Source of the DNA: Actinomycetes bacterium
GTDB lineage: Bacteria; Actinomycetota; Acidimicrobiia; Acidimicrobiales; Ilumatobacteraceae
DNA: 59,973 nucleotides
Direction: 5' to 3'
NCBI GenBank assembly: GCA_025360105.1
Contig: JANYCT010000054.1
Location: forward strand, 1-59,973
Shown: positions 37,042 to 45,265 of the stretch, piece by piece
Position numbering within the stretch: the stretch's first letter is position 1
Layout of the letters: the number at the start of each line of letters is the position of its first letter
Position numbers and translations under genes: made by a program
The notes under the pieces: generated by a model
The model's database searches: none
Seen by the model: the letters and a program-made list of their open reading frames with translations, nothing else
What the model was told of the DNA's origin: nothing

Positions 37042-37773
37042 ATGAGAAGTCGGTGGGTCTCCCTTGGGTTTGCGGCATGCGCGGTGTCATCCGTGCTCGT
37101 CGCCGCGTGCAGCAGTTCATCTCCCGGCTCGTCCACGACGGCAACCGATGTGTCGTCCACCTCCGCTGCTTTCACCACCACCGCCGCTCCCACGACGACC
37201 GTGAGTGCATCGACCACGACCACGGTGGCCGCAACGACTACAACCGTGGCGCCGGCCACCACAACCACTGTGCCAATCGGCGCCGCACTCACCTTGCGCA
37301 GCGACGGTATCGGCGATGCGTTGTTCGGAGCTGAACCAGAAAGTGTCATCGACTACGTCAACGGTCTCCTCGGCGCGCCAACGACCGATTCCGGGTGGGT
37401 GTCTGCACCCGAGCGCACCTGCCCGGGCACCGAGGTGCGTTCGCTGTCGTGGGGGGACCTGTCGTTGCTGTTCGGTGATCAGAGCACGGTCTCCAGCGGG
37501 CGCCGTCATTTCTTCAACTGGTCGTATGGCCCGGCTCGCGCGGGCGCCGTCATCGTGCCGGCAGGCGTGACGACGGCAGCTCCCGGGCGAATCGGCGTGG
37601 GTTCAACTGTCGCCCAGCTGCGTGCGGCCTATCCGACAGCGATCATTTCGGCGGGTGACGAGATCGTCGGCCCGTCTGCTGCGATCAGCGATGGTCTGTC
37701 TGCGTTCCTGTCCACCCCAATGAGCACCGGCGTCGTCATCAGTCTTGTTGGTGGATTCGGGTGTGGTGAGTAG
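37042..37773 (+). CDS. Lipoprotein with Thr-rich linker
   Basis: This 243-residue protein begins with a signal peptide (WVSLGFAACAVSSVLVAAC) ending in a lipobox Cys at about 21. A Ser/Thr-rich linker of about 55 residues full of TTT runs follows, then a folded domain with GIGDALFGAEPESVIDYVNG and a cysteine pair (one in ERTCPG, one at the C-terminal GFGCGE). I do not recognise the domain. It is probably anchored on the outer membrane face with the linker crossing the cell wall. A CAAACT hexamer lies 6 bases before the ATG. Confidence 0.8.
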   Translation: MRSRWVSLGFAACAVSSVLVAACSSSSPGSSTTATDVSSTSAAFTTTAAPTTTVSASTTTTVAATTTTVAPATTTTVPIGAALTLRSDGIGDALFGAEPESVIDYVNGLLGAPTTDSGWVSAPERTCPGTEVRSLSWGDLSLLFGDQSTVSSGRRHFFNWSYGPARAGAVIVPAGVTTAAPGRIGVGSTVAQLRAAYPTAIISAGDEIVGPSAAISDGLSAFLSTPMSTGVVISLVGGFGCGE

Positions 37774-37827
37774 CCCGGTTCACAGTGTGACTAGGCTGCA
37801 CGTACTGCGGAATCTGGAGGCGTTGCC

Positions 37828-38667
37828 ATGAAGAGAATGTTGCCGGTCACCGAACTCGCTCGCGATTCGCGCTTCGAGCGCGTCAGCGTCGAGGTCACCG
37901 TGTTTGATCCACGCAACCTCAGCCCGTCGGCTCAGGTGAACGGCATCGCGCCCAGCTACCCAAACGCGAGCGACAATGCCCGCGGGCTGATGCACGGCAT
38001 CTTCGTCGGTGAAATCCAAGCGCTCGAGGGCGCAGGGCGAACCTGTTTCGATTTCGACACAGGCGATGGGCGCGAAGAGGCACCATTCGCGATGAAGCTC
38101 GACATGGCCCGCCAATGTTGGGATGAAGCCCGTCACGTCGAGATCAGTTGCAAGCTCAGCCAACACATGGGCAGCGAGATCGGTGAGTTCGGCGAGGGCA
38201 CCCTGTTGTACGAAGCTGCTTGTAATGCCGATCCTGTGCTGCGTCTCACCGGTGTGAACCGAGCCCTCGAGGGCTTGGCCATCGACGTGTTCACCACGAT
38301 GAAGAACTTCGGCACAACACTCGAAGATCCGGTGATGCAGTTCTGCGAGGACTGGATGTTGGCCGACGAAGTCACCCACGTGAAGATGGGCAGCGATTGG
38401 CTGCGCAAGCTCACGGTCAACGATCCACAGCGACTGAAGGATGCGCTCGAGTTCCAGCGTGCGGTCGACAAGTTGTTCAGCTTCGGTGGCTTCCGTGGCG
38501 AGAGCGCCGAACATCCGGTGAACCTCGCCCGGAACTTCCGTCGCCTCGCTGGCTTCGACGATGCCGAGATCGAAGACCTCGTCGAGATTGCCGCACAGGC
38601 ATACACCGAGGCGCAGCAGCAGCAGCAACTGCGCGCCGATGCAGCGGCTCTGGCCGCCGCCAACTGA
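37828..38667 (+). CDS. DUF455 ferritin-like protein
   Basis: This 279-residue helical protein has ferritin-like carboxylate/His motifs: GEIQALEGAGR, QCWDEARHVEISCKLSQH, NRALEGLAIDVFTTMK and WMLADEVTHVKMG, consistent with a di-iron site. It matches the DUF455 family, of uncertain function (some members take part in tRNA or oxidative chemistry). The C-terminus has a QQQQQ run. GGAGG lies 8 bases before the ATG, and a TAGGCT hexamer lies about 37 bases before it, so here a normal leader is likely. Confidence 0.85.
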   Translation: MKRMLPVTELARDSRFERVSVEVTVFDPRNLSPSAQVNGIAPSYPNASDNARGLMHGIFVGEIQALEGAGRTCFDFDTGDGREEAPFAMKLDMARQCWDEARHVEISCKLSQHMGSEIGEFGEGTLLYEAACNADPVLRLTGVNRALEGLAIDVFTTMKNFGTTLEDPVMQFCEDWMLADEVTHVKMGSDWLRKLTVNDPQRLKDALEFQRAVDKLFSFGGFRGESAEHPVNLARNFRRLAGFDDAEIEDLVEIAAQAYTEAQQQQQLRADAAALAAAN

Positions 38668-38739
38668 CGGTTTGCGAAGGCGGCGATTGCTCTGATTGCC
38701 CTGCTTCTGCGCGACCTGCATGCCAACTGGGCGTGGTTC

Positions 38740-39060
38740 GTGATCATTGGGAACGGTCTCGCCGGGGTGTGGTCGCTGGCTGCTCATAAGTACACAGCGC
38801 TACGCACGCGCGCGTTGTGGTGGTTCATCGGCATCGCCCAGGTCGCCATTTTCATCCAAGTGGCGATGGGTGTGGCGCTCGTCAACAAGTACAAGTACAA
38901 CTTTCCCAAGTTCCATGCGTTCTACGGTTTCGTGGCCATCATCGCAGTGGCCATCATCTACAGCTACCGGCCGCAACTGAAGGGTAAGACCTACCTGCTC
39001 TACGGAGGTGGCGGCCTGTTCCTGATGGGCCTCGGTATCCGCGCGATGCTCGTCGGCTGA
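38740..39060 (+). CDS. Small four-helix membrane protein
   Basis: This protein of at least 106 residues has about four hydrophobic helices (FIGIAQVAIFIQVAMGVALV, FYGFVAIIAVAIIYSY, LLYGGGGLFLMGLGIRAML). The GTG at 38740 is the first canonical start, but the in-frame codons upstream encode plausible sequence (LLLRDLHANWAWF) back to the DUF455 stop, so initiation may be earlier at a rare codon. No function recognised. Confidence 0.65.
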   Translation: MIIGNGLAGVWSLAAHKYTALRTRALWWFIGIAQVAIFIQVAMGVALVNKYKYNFPKFHAFYGFVAIIAVAIIYSYRPQLKGKTYLLYGGGGLFLMGLGIRAMLVG

Positions 39061-39096
39061 CGACCGTCAACCGCGCTGTGTTCGATGTCGCGGTAC

Positions 39097-39102
39097 TAGA
39101 TT
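39097..39102 (+). promoter_or_regulatory. Candidate -10 of SDR gene, leaderless
   Basis: TAGATT ends 7 bases before the ATG at 39110; no ribosome site lies between them. Confidence 0.5.
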
Positions 39103-39109
39103 GCTGCCC

Positions 39110-39922
39110 ATGGGGACATTGCGTGGACAGGTAGCGGTCGTCGTTGGTGGGCACAGTGGTTTCGGCGAGGCGATCACGCGACTGTTCGCGACGGAGGGCG
39201 CAACCGTGGTGATTGCTGGGCGTCGGATCGACGTGGTCAACGAGGTCGCCGCGTCGGTTGGTGGTCTCGGCGTGGACTGTGACATCACCGACGACGATCA
39301 GATCCAGGCGTTGGTGGGTTCCGCCCTCGACGCATACGGCAAGATCACCATTGCCGTGAATTGCGCCGGATACGAGCAGAGCACGGCGATCGCCGATCTC
39401 ACGCCGCAGAAGCTCGACGCAATGTTGGCAGTGCAGCTCAGCGGGGCGCTGTACTGCATGCGTCACCTCGGCAACGCCATGTCCGCTGCAGGTGGTGGAG
39501 CGTTTTTGTCGATCAGTTCGCTCACTGCGCACAATCCTTCTCCGGGCCTTGCCGCATACGCCAGTGCGAAGGCTGGGGTCGAGTACGCCACGAAGATCGC
39601 CGCAGTCGAATACGGCGCCCAACAGGTGCGGTTCAACACTGTCGCCGCCTCGCTCATCGAGACACCGATGACCGAGCGCATCTTCCGTGTGGAGCCCGCG
39701 ATCCAGGCGCTGCGCGAGGTCACGCCGTTGGGTCGGATGGGGACCAGTTCCGACATTGCCAGGGCGGCGCTCTTCCTCTGCGGCCCGGACTCCAGCTACA
39801 TCACCGGTCAGACACTGTGCGTCGACGGTGGTGCATCGCTGCAAATGCTTCCTTCGCCGCAGATGTTCGCCGACGTGTACCGCCGTTGGAACGAGGCCCA
39901 AACGCCACGGGAATCCGGATAG
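39110..39922 (+). CDS. Short-chain dehydrogenase/reductase
   Basis: This 270-residue SDR has the cofactor site GGHSGFGEAI at about residues 11-20, VNCAGYEQ, and the active-site Ser in SISSLTAHNP plus AYASAKAG (YxxxK). The C-terminal GPDSSYITGQTLCVDGGAS is typical of classical SDRs. The ATG at 39110 is used; a TTG at 39101 in frame falls inside the -10 region. The GMC oxidoreductase gene begins 4 bases after the stop, so the two redox enzymes are probably co-transcribed and may act in sequence on an alcohol. Confidence 0.94.
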   Translation: MGTLRGQVAVVVGGHSGFGEAITRLFATEGATVVIAGRRIDVVNEVAASVGGLGVDCDITDDDQIQALVGSALDAYGKITIAVNCAGYEQSTAIADLTPQKLDAMLAVQLSGALYCMRHLGNAMSAAGGGAFLSISSLTAHNPSPGLAAYASAKAGVEYATKIAAVEYGAQQVRFNTVAASLIETPMTERIFRVEPAIQALREVTPLGRMGTSSDIARAALFLCGPDSSYITGQTLCVDGGASLQMLPSPQMFADVYRRWNEAQTPRESG

Positions 39923-39926
39923 CGCT

Positions 39927-41372
39927 GTGCGTTTCGACACGGTGATCGTGGGGGCGGGTTCTGCCGGCGCGGTACTCGCTGCTCGCTTATCGCAGAACTC
40001 GGGTCACGAGGTGTTGTTACTCGAGGCGGGTCCTGATCACCGCAGTGCACAGACACCATCGGGCATCAGCAGCGATTCGTTCTTCGATGCCGTGTCCGAA
40101 CCGGGCCGCATCTTCGAGAGCCTGATGGCGCAGCACACCGACGGCGCTTCTGAGCGGGTGTATCAGCGAGGCCGTGGCGTCGGTGGGTCGTCTGCGGTGA
40201 ACGCGATGATCGGGCTCTGGGGACATCCCGATGACTACGACCGTTGGGAGCGCGATCTGGGTTGCGTCGGTTGGTCGTGGCGCAAGGTTGCCCCGGTGTT
40301 CGCCTCGTTGGCGGTTCCGCTCTCGCGGGCGCAACCCAGCGAATGGGGCAGCATCGACGCCGCACTTGTCGAGGCCGCACGATCCCTAGGGCACCCGCAC
40401 TGTTCTGACGCGCTGCTTCCTTTGTCGTTGGGTGTGGGCCCGGCGTGGCTCACACGTGCCGGTGGACGTCGTGTTTCGGTGAACGACACCTACCTGGAGC
40501 CCGCCCGCGAACGAGCCAACCTAACTATTCGCGGTGACACGTTGGTCGACCGCGTCGTGCTCGACAATCGCCGTGCGACGGGTGTTCGTCTGGCCGACGG
40601 AGAACTGATCGAAGCTGCCGAGGTGATCGTGTGCGGCGGAGCGATTCACTCGCCTGCCGTGCTGCTGCGCAGCGGTGTCGATCTCGTCGGTATCGGTCGT
40701 GGTCTACGCGACCACGCTTCGGCCAGCATCACCCTTGCACTGCACGAAAGCGCACGCAATGATCCGGGTTCGCTTGCGGTGGCAACGATGCTGCGATGGT
40801 CTTCCTCCACTGGATTCGGCGACCTGCAGCTGCTACCGGTAAATCACCTCGGGCGCGCTCCACAGGCCGCTGGCCTCGGTGTGTTGATGGCGGCGATCAT
40901 GTCGGTGCACTCTCGTGGTTCGGTGACGCTGCGCAGCACCGACCCAGACGACGATCCAGTGGTGCGCTTCAGCATGCTCTCCGACGAACGCGACCTCGCG
41001 CGCCTTCGCGAGGCGCTGAGACATATGGTTCAGCTCGTCGACACCGAGCCATTCCGGCGCGTCACCGAGTCAGTGTTCATTGATGGCATTGGCACCCCGC
41101 TTGCGGCGCTCCCCGACGATGATGCCGCGCTCGATTGTTGGCTCGCAGCGCATGTGGCCGACTATGTGCACGCCGCTTCGAGCTGTCGGATGGGGTCCGC
41201 AGACGATGACTTCGCCGTGGTCGATACGCAGGGCTGCGTGCACGGCTACGAGGCGTTGCGTGTCTGCGACGCCAGTGTGTTCCCCGACCTCCCGCGCGCC
41301 AACACCCACCTGCCCGCCGTGATGGTTGCCGAACGCATTGCCACGTTCATGATCGAGGCCGCGCGCAGCTGA
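39927..41372 (+). CDS. GMC family FAD-dependent oxidoreductase
   Basis: This 481-residue glucose-methanol-choline oxidoreductase has the FAD dinucleotide fold VIVGAGSAGAVLAARL at the N-terminus, GRGVGGSSAVNAMIGLWG, and the C-terminal catalytic region HAASSCRMGSADDDF with NTHLPAVMVAER. It is a little short for the family (often 500-560). It should oxidise an alcohol; the substrate is not predictable. The GTG at 39927 is chosen because the frame upstream lies inside the SDR gene. Confidence 0.93.
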   Translation: MRFDTVIVGAGSAGAVLAARLSQNSGHEVLLLEAGPDHRSAQTPSGISSDSFFDAVSEPGRIFESLMAQHTDGASERVYQRGRGVGGSSAVNAMIGLWGHPDDYDRWERDLGCVGWSWRKVAPVFASLAVPLSRAQPSEWGSIDAALVEAARSLGHPHCSDALLPLSLGVGPAWLTRAGGRRVSVNDTYLEPARERANLTIRGDTLVDRVVLDNRRATGVRLADGELIEAAEVIVCGGAIHSPAVLLRSGVDLVGIGRGLRDHASASITLALHESARNDPGSLAVATMLRWSSSTGFGDLQLLPVNHLGRAPQAAGLGVLMAAIMSVHSRGSVTLRSTDPDDDPVVRFSMLSDERDLARLREALRHMVQLVDTEPFRRVTESVFIDGIGTPLAALPDDDAALDCWLAAHVADYVHAASSCRMGSADDDFAVVDTQGCVHGYEALRVCDASVFPDLPRANTHLPAVMVAERIATFMIEAARS

Positions 41373-41381
41373 TTCGGCTCG

Positions 41382-41430
41382 GGGGTTGGATGGATAACCC
41401 ATGCGACACGTCGGTTATCCACCAAACCCC
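41382..41430. terminator. Long hairpin between convergent GMC and serine-hydrolase genes
   Basis: Two 18-base arms (41382-41399 and 41413-41430) pair with only two mismatches around a 13-base loop, in the middle of a 93-base convergent gap. G-rich on one side, C-rich on the other, it is well placed to end both transcripts. Confidence 0.75.
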
Positions 41431-41465
41431 GTGCGAACGAGTGCGCCTAGGTCGCCGTTGCGATG

Positions 41466-42608
41466 TCAGAGGGAGGCGAAGACAGCGTCGATGAGCGCCC
41501 GATTTCGTGTGCTCTGCCATCGCGGGATCACGTGGTTCATCACATATCCGAAGGCAACGCCTGAATCAGGGTCGGCGAAACCCAGCGCTCCGCCGGTGCC
41601 GAAGTGGCCAAAGCTGCGCGGGTTGGGGCCAAAGGGTCGGCGCGATGTGGTGGGCTTGAAGCCGAGGCCGAACACTGCTTGCTCGCCGAGCACCGGGCAG
41701 TAGCCCTCGGATTGAATACGGGTTGCTTCGCTGAGCAGCGCCGACGAGAGCAGCCGGTTCGGTTCGAGCAATGCCGAATAGAACCTGGCCACCCCACTGG
41801 CTGACCCATGGCCGTTGGTGGAAGGGACCTGGGCCGCCCGCCATTGGGGAGAGTTGACCACTCCCGCAGACGAGTACCCGGGCGGATTGAAGTAGCCCGA
41901 GGCGATCATCAGCGGCTCTCCGGCCAGACTCGAGAGGTCGAGTTCACCGAGTGATTGGCTTGGCGCCCAGATCACGTCGGCACAGCGATGTTGTTCTGCT
42001 TCGGGGACTCCGAACCACAGGTCGGCGCCGAGCGGACTCGCGATCGAACGGAGTCGATCCCCGGGCATTTCGCCGGTGACGCGGCGCACGATCTCGCCCA
42101 CGAGATGACCGTAGGTGTTGGTGTGGTAGGTGTGCCGTGTGCCCGGCTCCCACCACGGCTCGGTTGACGCAAGTGCCGATGTCATCCTCTCCCAGTCCCA
42201 TAGATTCTCGTTGGTGAGTCGCTCGCGGATCGCCGGAACGCCGGCTCGGTGGCAGAGCGCGTGGCGCACTGTCGCGCGCTCCTTGCCGCAGGCTGCGAAC
42301 TCGGGCCAGATCGATGCGATGGGATCGTCGAGGCCGATGAGTCCCGCATCGATGAGCTGCAGCGCGAGTAACGCAACCACGGCCTTGCCGACGGAGTAGA
42401 AGTTCACGATCGTGTCGTGCTGCCACGGTTGCGCGATGGGATCATTCTCGGCCGCGGTTCTGCCTCCGACGAGATCGACCATCACCTCGCCGCCTACCAG
42501 CACGCAGACGGCACCTCCGACTTCGCCGCGCTCGTCGAAGTTGCGAGTGAACTCGGTGCGAACGGTGGCGAATGCCTCATGGCACTGCCCGCTGATTGGC
42601 GTGGTCAT
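41466..42608 (-). CDS. Beta-lactamase-fold serine hydrolase (EstB/class C type)
   Basis: This 380-residue cytoplasmic protein has the SxxK nucleophile in YSVGKAVVAL, the second motif YHTNTYGHLVG and a third block FGHFGTGGALGF in place of the KTG box. Family members are esterases or D-Ala-D-Ala-type peptidases, and without a signal peptide an intracellular esterase is more likely. Its ATG overlaps the stop of the WS/DGAT gene, so it may act on the same lipids. Confidence 0.9.
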   Translation of the reverse strand: MTTPISGQCHEAFATVRTEFTRNFDERGEVGGAVCVLVGGEVMVDLVGGRTAAENDPIAQPWQHDTIVNFYSVGKAVVALLALQLIDAGLIGLDDPIASIWPEFAACGKERATVRHALCHRAGVPAIRERLTNENLWDWERMTSALASTEPWWEPGTRHTYHTNTYGHLVGEIVRRVTGEMPGDRLRSIASPLGADLWFGVPEAEQHRCADVIWAPSQSLGELDLSSLAGEPLMIASGYFNPPGYSSAGVVNSPQWRAAQVPSTNGHGSASGVARFYSALLEPNRLLSSALLSEATRIQSEGYCPVLGEQAVFGLGFKPTTSRRPFGPNPRSFGHFGTGGALGFADPDSGVAFGYVMNHVIPRWQSTRNRALIDAVFASL

Positions 42609-44263
42609 CGTGGCCGAGGTGTTGCGGCTTTCTTGGCAGCAACGGGACGCATTTTTGCGGCGGCTTTCTTGGCCGCAACGGGACGCTTTTTTGCGGCGGC
42701 CTTTTTGGCCGGTGTCTTCTGTGCAGCGGTCCTCTTGGTCGGCGCATTCTTTTCGGCCTTTGGTGGCACCCCAACGTCAGGCACGCAGTACGCCAGCAGT
42801 TCGTCCATGGCCTCGTGCAGCAGATCGGTCATGATCCACAAATCGGGCACAAGATCGCGACACGCGATGAAGCCGAAATCGAGGTTGCCGTTGTAGCTCT
42901 GCACCGTCATGTTCAGTCCCTGGCCGTCGGCGAGCGCCGACACCGGGTAGAAGTGCTTCAGTTCGGCGCCGGCCATGTACAGGGGATAGCTGGGTCCCGG
43001 CACGTTGCTGATGATGATGTTGAACGGCGGATTCATGCGATCGGCGATGCGTAGGCGACTGTACATTCGCATTGCGCGTGCCGCGATCGCCGGTGGAGCG
43101 AACTGGGTGAAGTCCTGCAAGGTCTCGGCGGGGATAGCGGCAAAGCTGTCCTTGGCTGCGGTCATCGATTCCTGCACCCGGCGTAGGCGCGACACCGGAT
43201 CAGGGTCATTGGTGGCCAGATCGGCGAGCAGGGCCGAAACCCGGTTCTGATAGGCATCGGACTCGTCGCCACTGCGCACGCTCACGGGAACCATCGCGAT
43301 CAGCGGCTCGTCAGGCAGGCAGTCGTGCAGGAGGAGGTAGCGGCGCAGCGCACCTGAGCACAGCGCCATCACGACATCGTTGAATGTGCAACCAAACTGG
43401 CGTCGCACGCGTTTAGCGTCGTCAAGCGGGATCGTTGTGTTTGCGAATCGGCGGTGGGGCGTGATCGGGTGGTTCCACGGCGTGCGTGGCGCCTGGGTCG
43501 TCGGAAGTGCTGGCGGGTGATCGGCCTCGGAGTTCTGGCCCCGGAGGCGCTCACGCATCATCCGCCCGAACCACCCCGGCATCGGTTGGGCGACGAGATC
43601 GGCCAGTGCCCGCAGCCCGCCAATCTGTGTTGAAGCGGCGAGTTCGCGGATACTGCGCACGGACAGTCGAATCATCTTCTCCGGTCGACGCACGTATTCC
43701 ATCGCGGTGATCCGCATCAACTCTTCGTCGGTAGGCACGACGCCCGGTGTCCACGGTGCGATGTATCCCGTGGGTCGATACTCGCGATTCGGATCCAAGA
43801 TCGCAGCCAGCATGGACGCGCCTGCTGCACCATCGATGGCGGCGTGGTGCACCTTCGTGAGCTGGGCGATGAGTTTGCCGTTGTCGACGCCCTCGATCAC
43901 ATAGAGCTCCCAGAGCGGCCGGCCGCGATCGAGGGGTCGCGCGACGATGCGACTCACTACTTCGGCGAGTTGCTCAGGGTTGCCCGGCGGCGGCACGGCG
44001 TGGTGGCGAACGTGGAAGTCGATGTCGAACTCGGGGTCTTCGATCCAATACGGCAGGTCGAGTCCGAGCGGAATCTGCACGAGGCGACGGCGGAAGGGTG
44101 CGAGTTGATCGATGCGCTCGAGGATTATTTGCTTGGTGGCCTCGAGCCCAGCTCCGCCTGGCGCGCCGGTTGGGTCATACAGGTTCAACGACGACACGTG
44201 GCCGAACGTGGTGGGGGTCTCCATGTTCAGGAAGCTGACATCGATACCGCTGAGTTGACGCAT
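42605..44263 (-). CDS. Wax ester synthase/diacylglycerol acyltransferase (WS/DGAT) with basic AKK-repeat tail
   Basis: This 552-residue acyltransferase makes wax esters or triacylglycerol from acyl-CoA. The active-site motif is KVHHAAIDGAAGASML (HHxxxDG), and the family's NVPGPSYPLYMAGA and PVSVRSG blocks are present. The N-terminus is MRQLSGIDVSFLNMETPTTF, starting at 44263; the longer frame adds sequence without family features. Unusually, the last 45 residues form a Lys/Ala/Pro-rich tail with a 12-residue repeat, like histone H1 or HupB tails. A TAGACT hexamer 7 bases before the ATG predicts a leaderless mRNA. It overlaps the serine hydrolase. Confidence 0.93.
   Translation of the reverse strand: MRQLSGIDVSFLNMETPTTFGHVSSLNLYDPTGAPGGAGLEATKQIILERIDQLAPFRRRLVQIPLGLDLPYWIEDPEFDIDFHVRHHAVPPPGNPEQLAEVVSRIVARPLDRGRPLWELYVIEGVDNGKLIAQLTKVHHAAIDGAAGASMLAAILDPNREYRPTGYIAPWTPGVVPTDEELMRITAMEYVRRPEKMIRLSVRSIRELAASTQIGGLRALADLVAQPMPGWFGRMMRERLRGQNSEADHPPALPTTQAPRTPWNHPITPHRRFANTTIPLDDAKRVRRQFGCTFNDVVMALCSGALRRYLLLHDCLPDEPLIAMVPVSVRSGDESDAYQNRVSALLADLATNDPDPVSRLRRVQESMTAAKDSFAAIPAETLQDFTQFAPPAIAARAMRMYSRLRIADRMNPPFNIIISNVPGPSYPLYMAGAELKHFYPVSALADGQGLNMTVQSYNGNLDFGFIACRDLVPDLWIMTDLLHEAMDELLAYCVPDVGVPPKAEKNAPTKRTAAQKTPAKKAAAKKRPVAAKKAAAKMRPVAAKKAATPRPR
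42626..42697 (-). repeat. Two-copy 36-base tandem repeat in WS/DGAT tail
   Basis: Two nearly identical 36-base units (42626-42661 and 42662-42697), with only two base differences, plus a degenerate third copy toward 42720. Each codes for 12 residues of the AAAKKRPVAAKK type. Confidence 0.85.
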
Positions 44264-44270
44264 GTGGGAG

Positions 44271-44276
44271 AGTCTA
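44271..44276 (-). promoter_or_regulatory. Candidate -10 of WS/DGAT gene, leaderless
   Basis: TAGACT on the minus strand ends 7 bases before the ATG at 44263, with no Shine-Dalgarno in between. Confidence 0.5.
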
Positions 44277-44325
44277 GAACTCGCGCACCACTGCGAATCC
44301 AAGGAGCCGTGGGCTCGAGTCGGCT

Positions 44326-45195
44326 TCATCCCTTGGCGTGTTCCACCAGCGGGAAGATGATGGGCTCGTTGGCCGCGGCGCCGACGGCATCGAGTCGCTG
44401 TTGCTCAGTGAGCGCAACGAAAGTCTCTGCGGCGTCGAGCACTGCGGGCAGCAATTGCAAATCGCCCGGGGTGCAAAAGGCGTGCACGCCGGGGTGGGAC
44501 AACGCGAAACGAATACCGTTGGTGAGGCCTTCGACGGTTGTTTGTGGTTCGTACCACGTCCAGTGTGTGGGCGTGCGGTCGCCCCAGGGTTGCTTGGCGG
44601 CAGCCTTGATCACCATCACACCCACGTCGCGTGCGGCGCATTCGCCGAGCAACTCAAGTACGTCGTCGCGGTACACAGGGTCGGCATAGACCCGCGGGTA
44701 GAGCGGGAACATCACGGTGTCGAGATTCCATCGTCGCAACGCCTCGAGGTGGGCGCGAGGCGCGCCCAGATCGTGACCCGTAATACCGACGAAACGGAAC
44801 AGCCCTTCATCGCGCATGCCCAGCATTGCCTCGATGGCCGCGGCGCGTTCGTCAAGCACGTCGAGTCCGGTGACCCCATGCGCCTGATAGAGATCGAAGG
44901 TGTCGCAGCCGAGCTTGGTGAGCGACGTCTCGAGTTGCGCGCGCACTCCATCCGGATGGCCGCGCCCGGTCTTTTCGCCGATGAACAGTCGGTCGCGCAT
45001 GGCGCCGATGGTGGGACCCGCAGCATCCTCGGCTACGCCGTACGACGGCGCAATGTCGATGTGGTTCACGCCGCGATCCAGCGCGAGGTGCAGCGCGGCC
45101 TCTGCCTGCTCGGGTGTCGCCTTCCAGAACGTGGCGCCGCCCAGAATCGCAATACTGCTCTCGTGTTCTGTACGGCCGAGTCGGCGTGTTTCCAT
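44326..45195 (-). CDS. Aldo/keto reductase
   Basis: This 289-residue TIM-barrel protein begins METRRLGRTEHESSIAILGG. It carries RGVNHIDIAPSYGVAEDAAG (catalytic Asp and Tyr), the Lys in IGEKTG, and the family's DTFDLYQAHGV with the active His. It uses NADPH to reduce carbonyls; the substrate is not known. A TAGAGT hexamer lies 6 bases before the ATG. It is divergent from an MBL-fold gene with 70 bases between starts. Confidence 0.93.
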   Translation of the reverse strand: METRRLGRTEHESSIAILGGATFWKATPEQAEAALHLALDRGVNHIDIAPSYGVAEDAAGPTIGAMRDRLFIGEKTGRGHPDGVRAQLETSLTKLGCDTFDLYQAHGVTGLDVLDERAAAIEAMLGMRDEGLFRFVGITGHDLGAPRAHLEALRRWNLDTVMFPLYPRVYADPVYRDDVLELLGECAARDVGVMVIKAAAKQPWGDRTPTHWTWYEPQTTVEGLTNGIRFALSHPGVHAFCTPGDLQLLPAVLDAAETFVALTEQQRLDAVGAAANEPIIFPLVEHAKG

Positions 45196-45201
45196 GCTCG
45201 A

Positions 45202-45207
45202 ACTCTA
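45202..45207 (-). promoter_or_regulatory. Candidate -10 of aldo/keto reductase gene, leaderless
   Basis: TAGAGT on the minus strand ends 6 bases before the ATG at 45195. Confidence 0.5.
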
Positions 45208-45265
45208 CGTGCGCACAGGTCGGGGCGGTGTCGCTCAGCGACATCGGGGGGTGCAAGAGTTGGAC

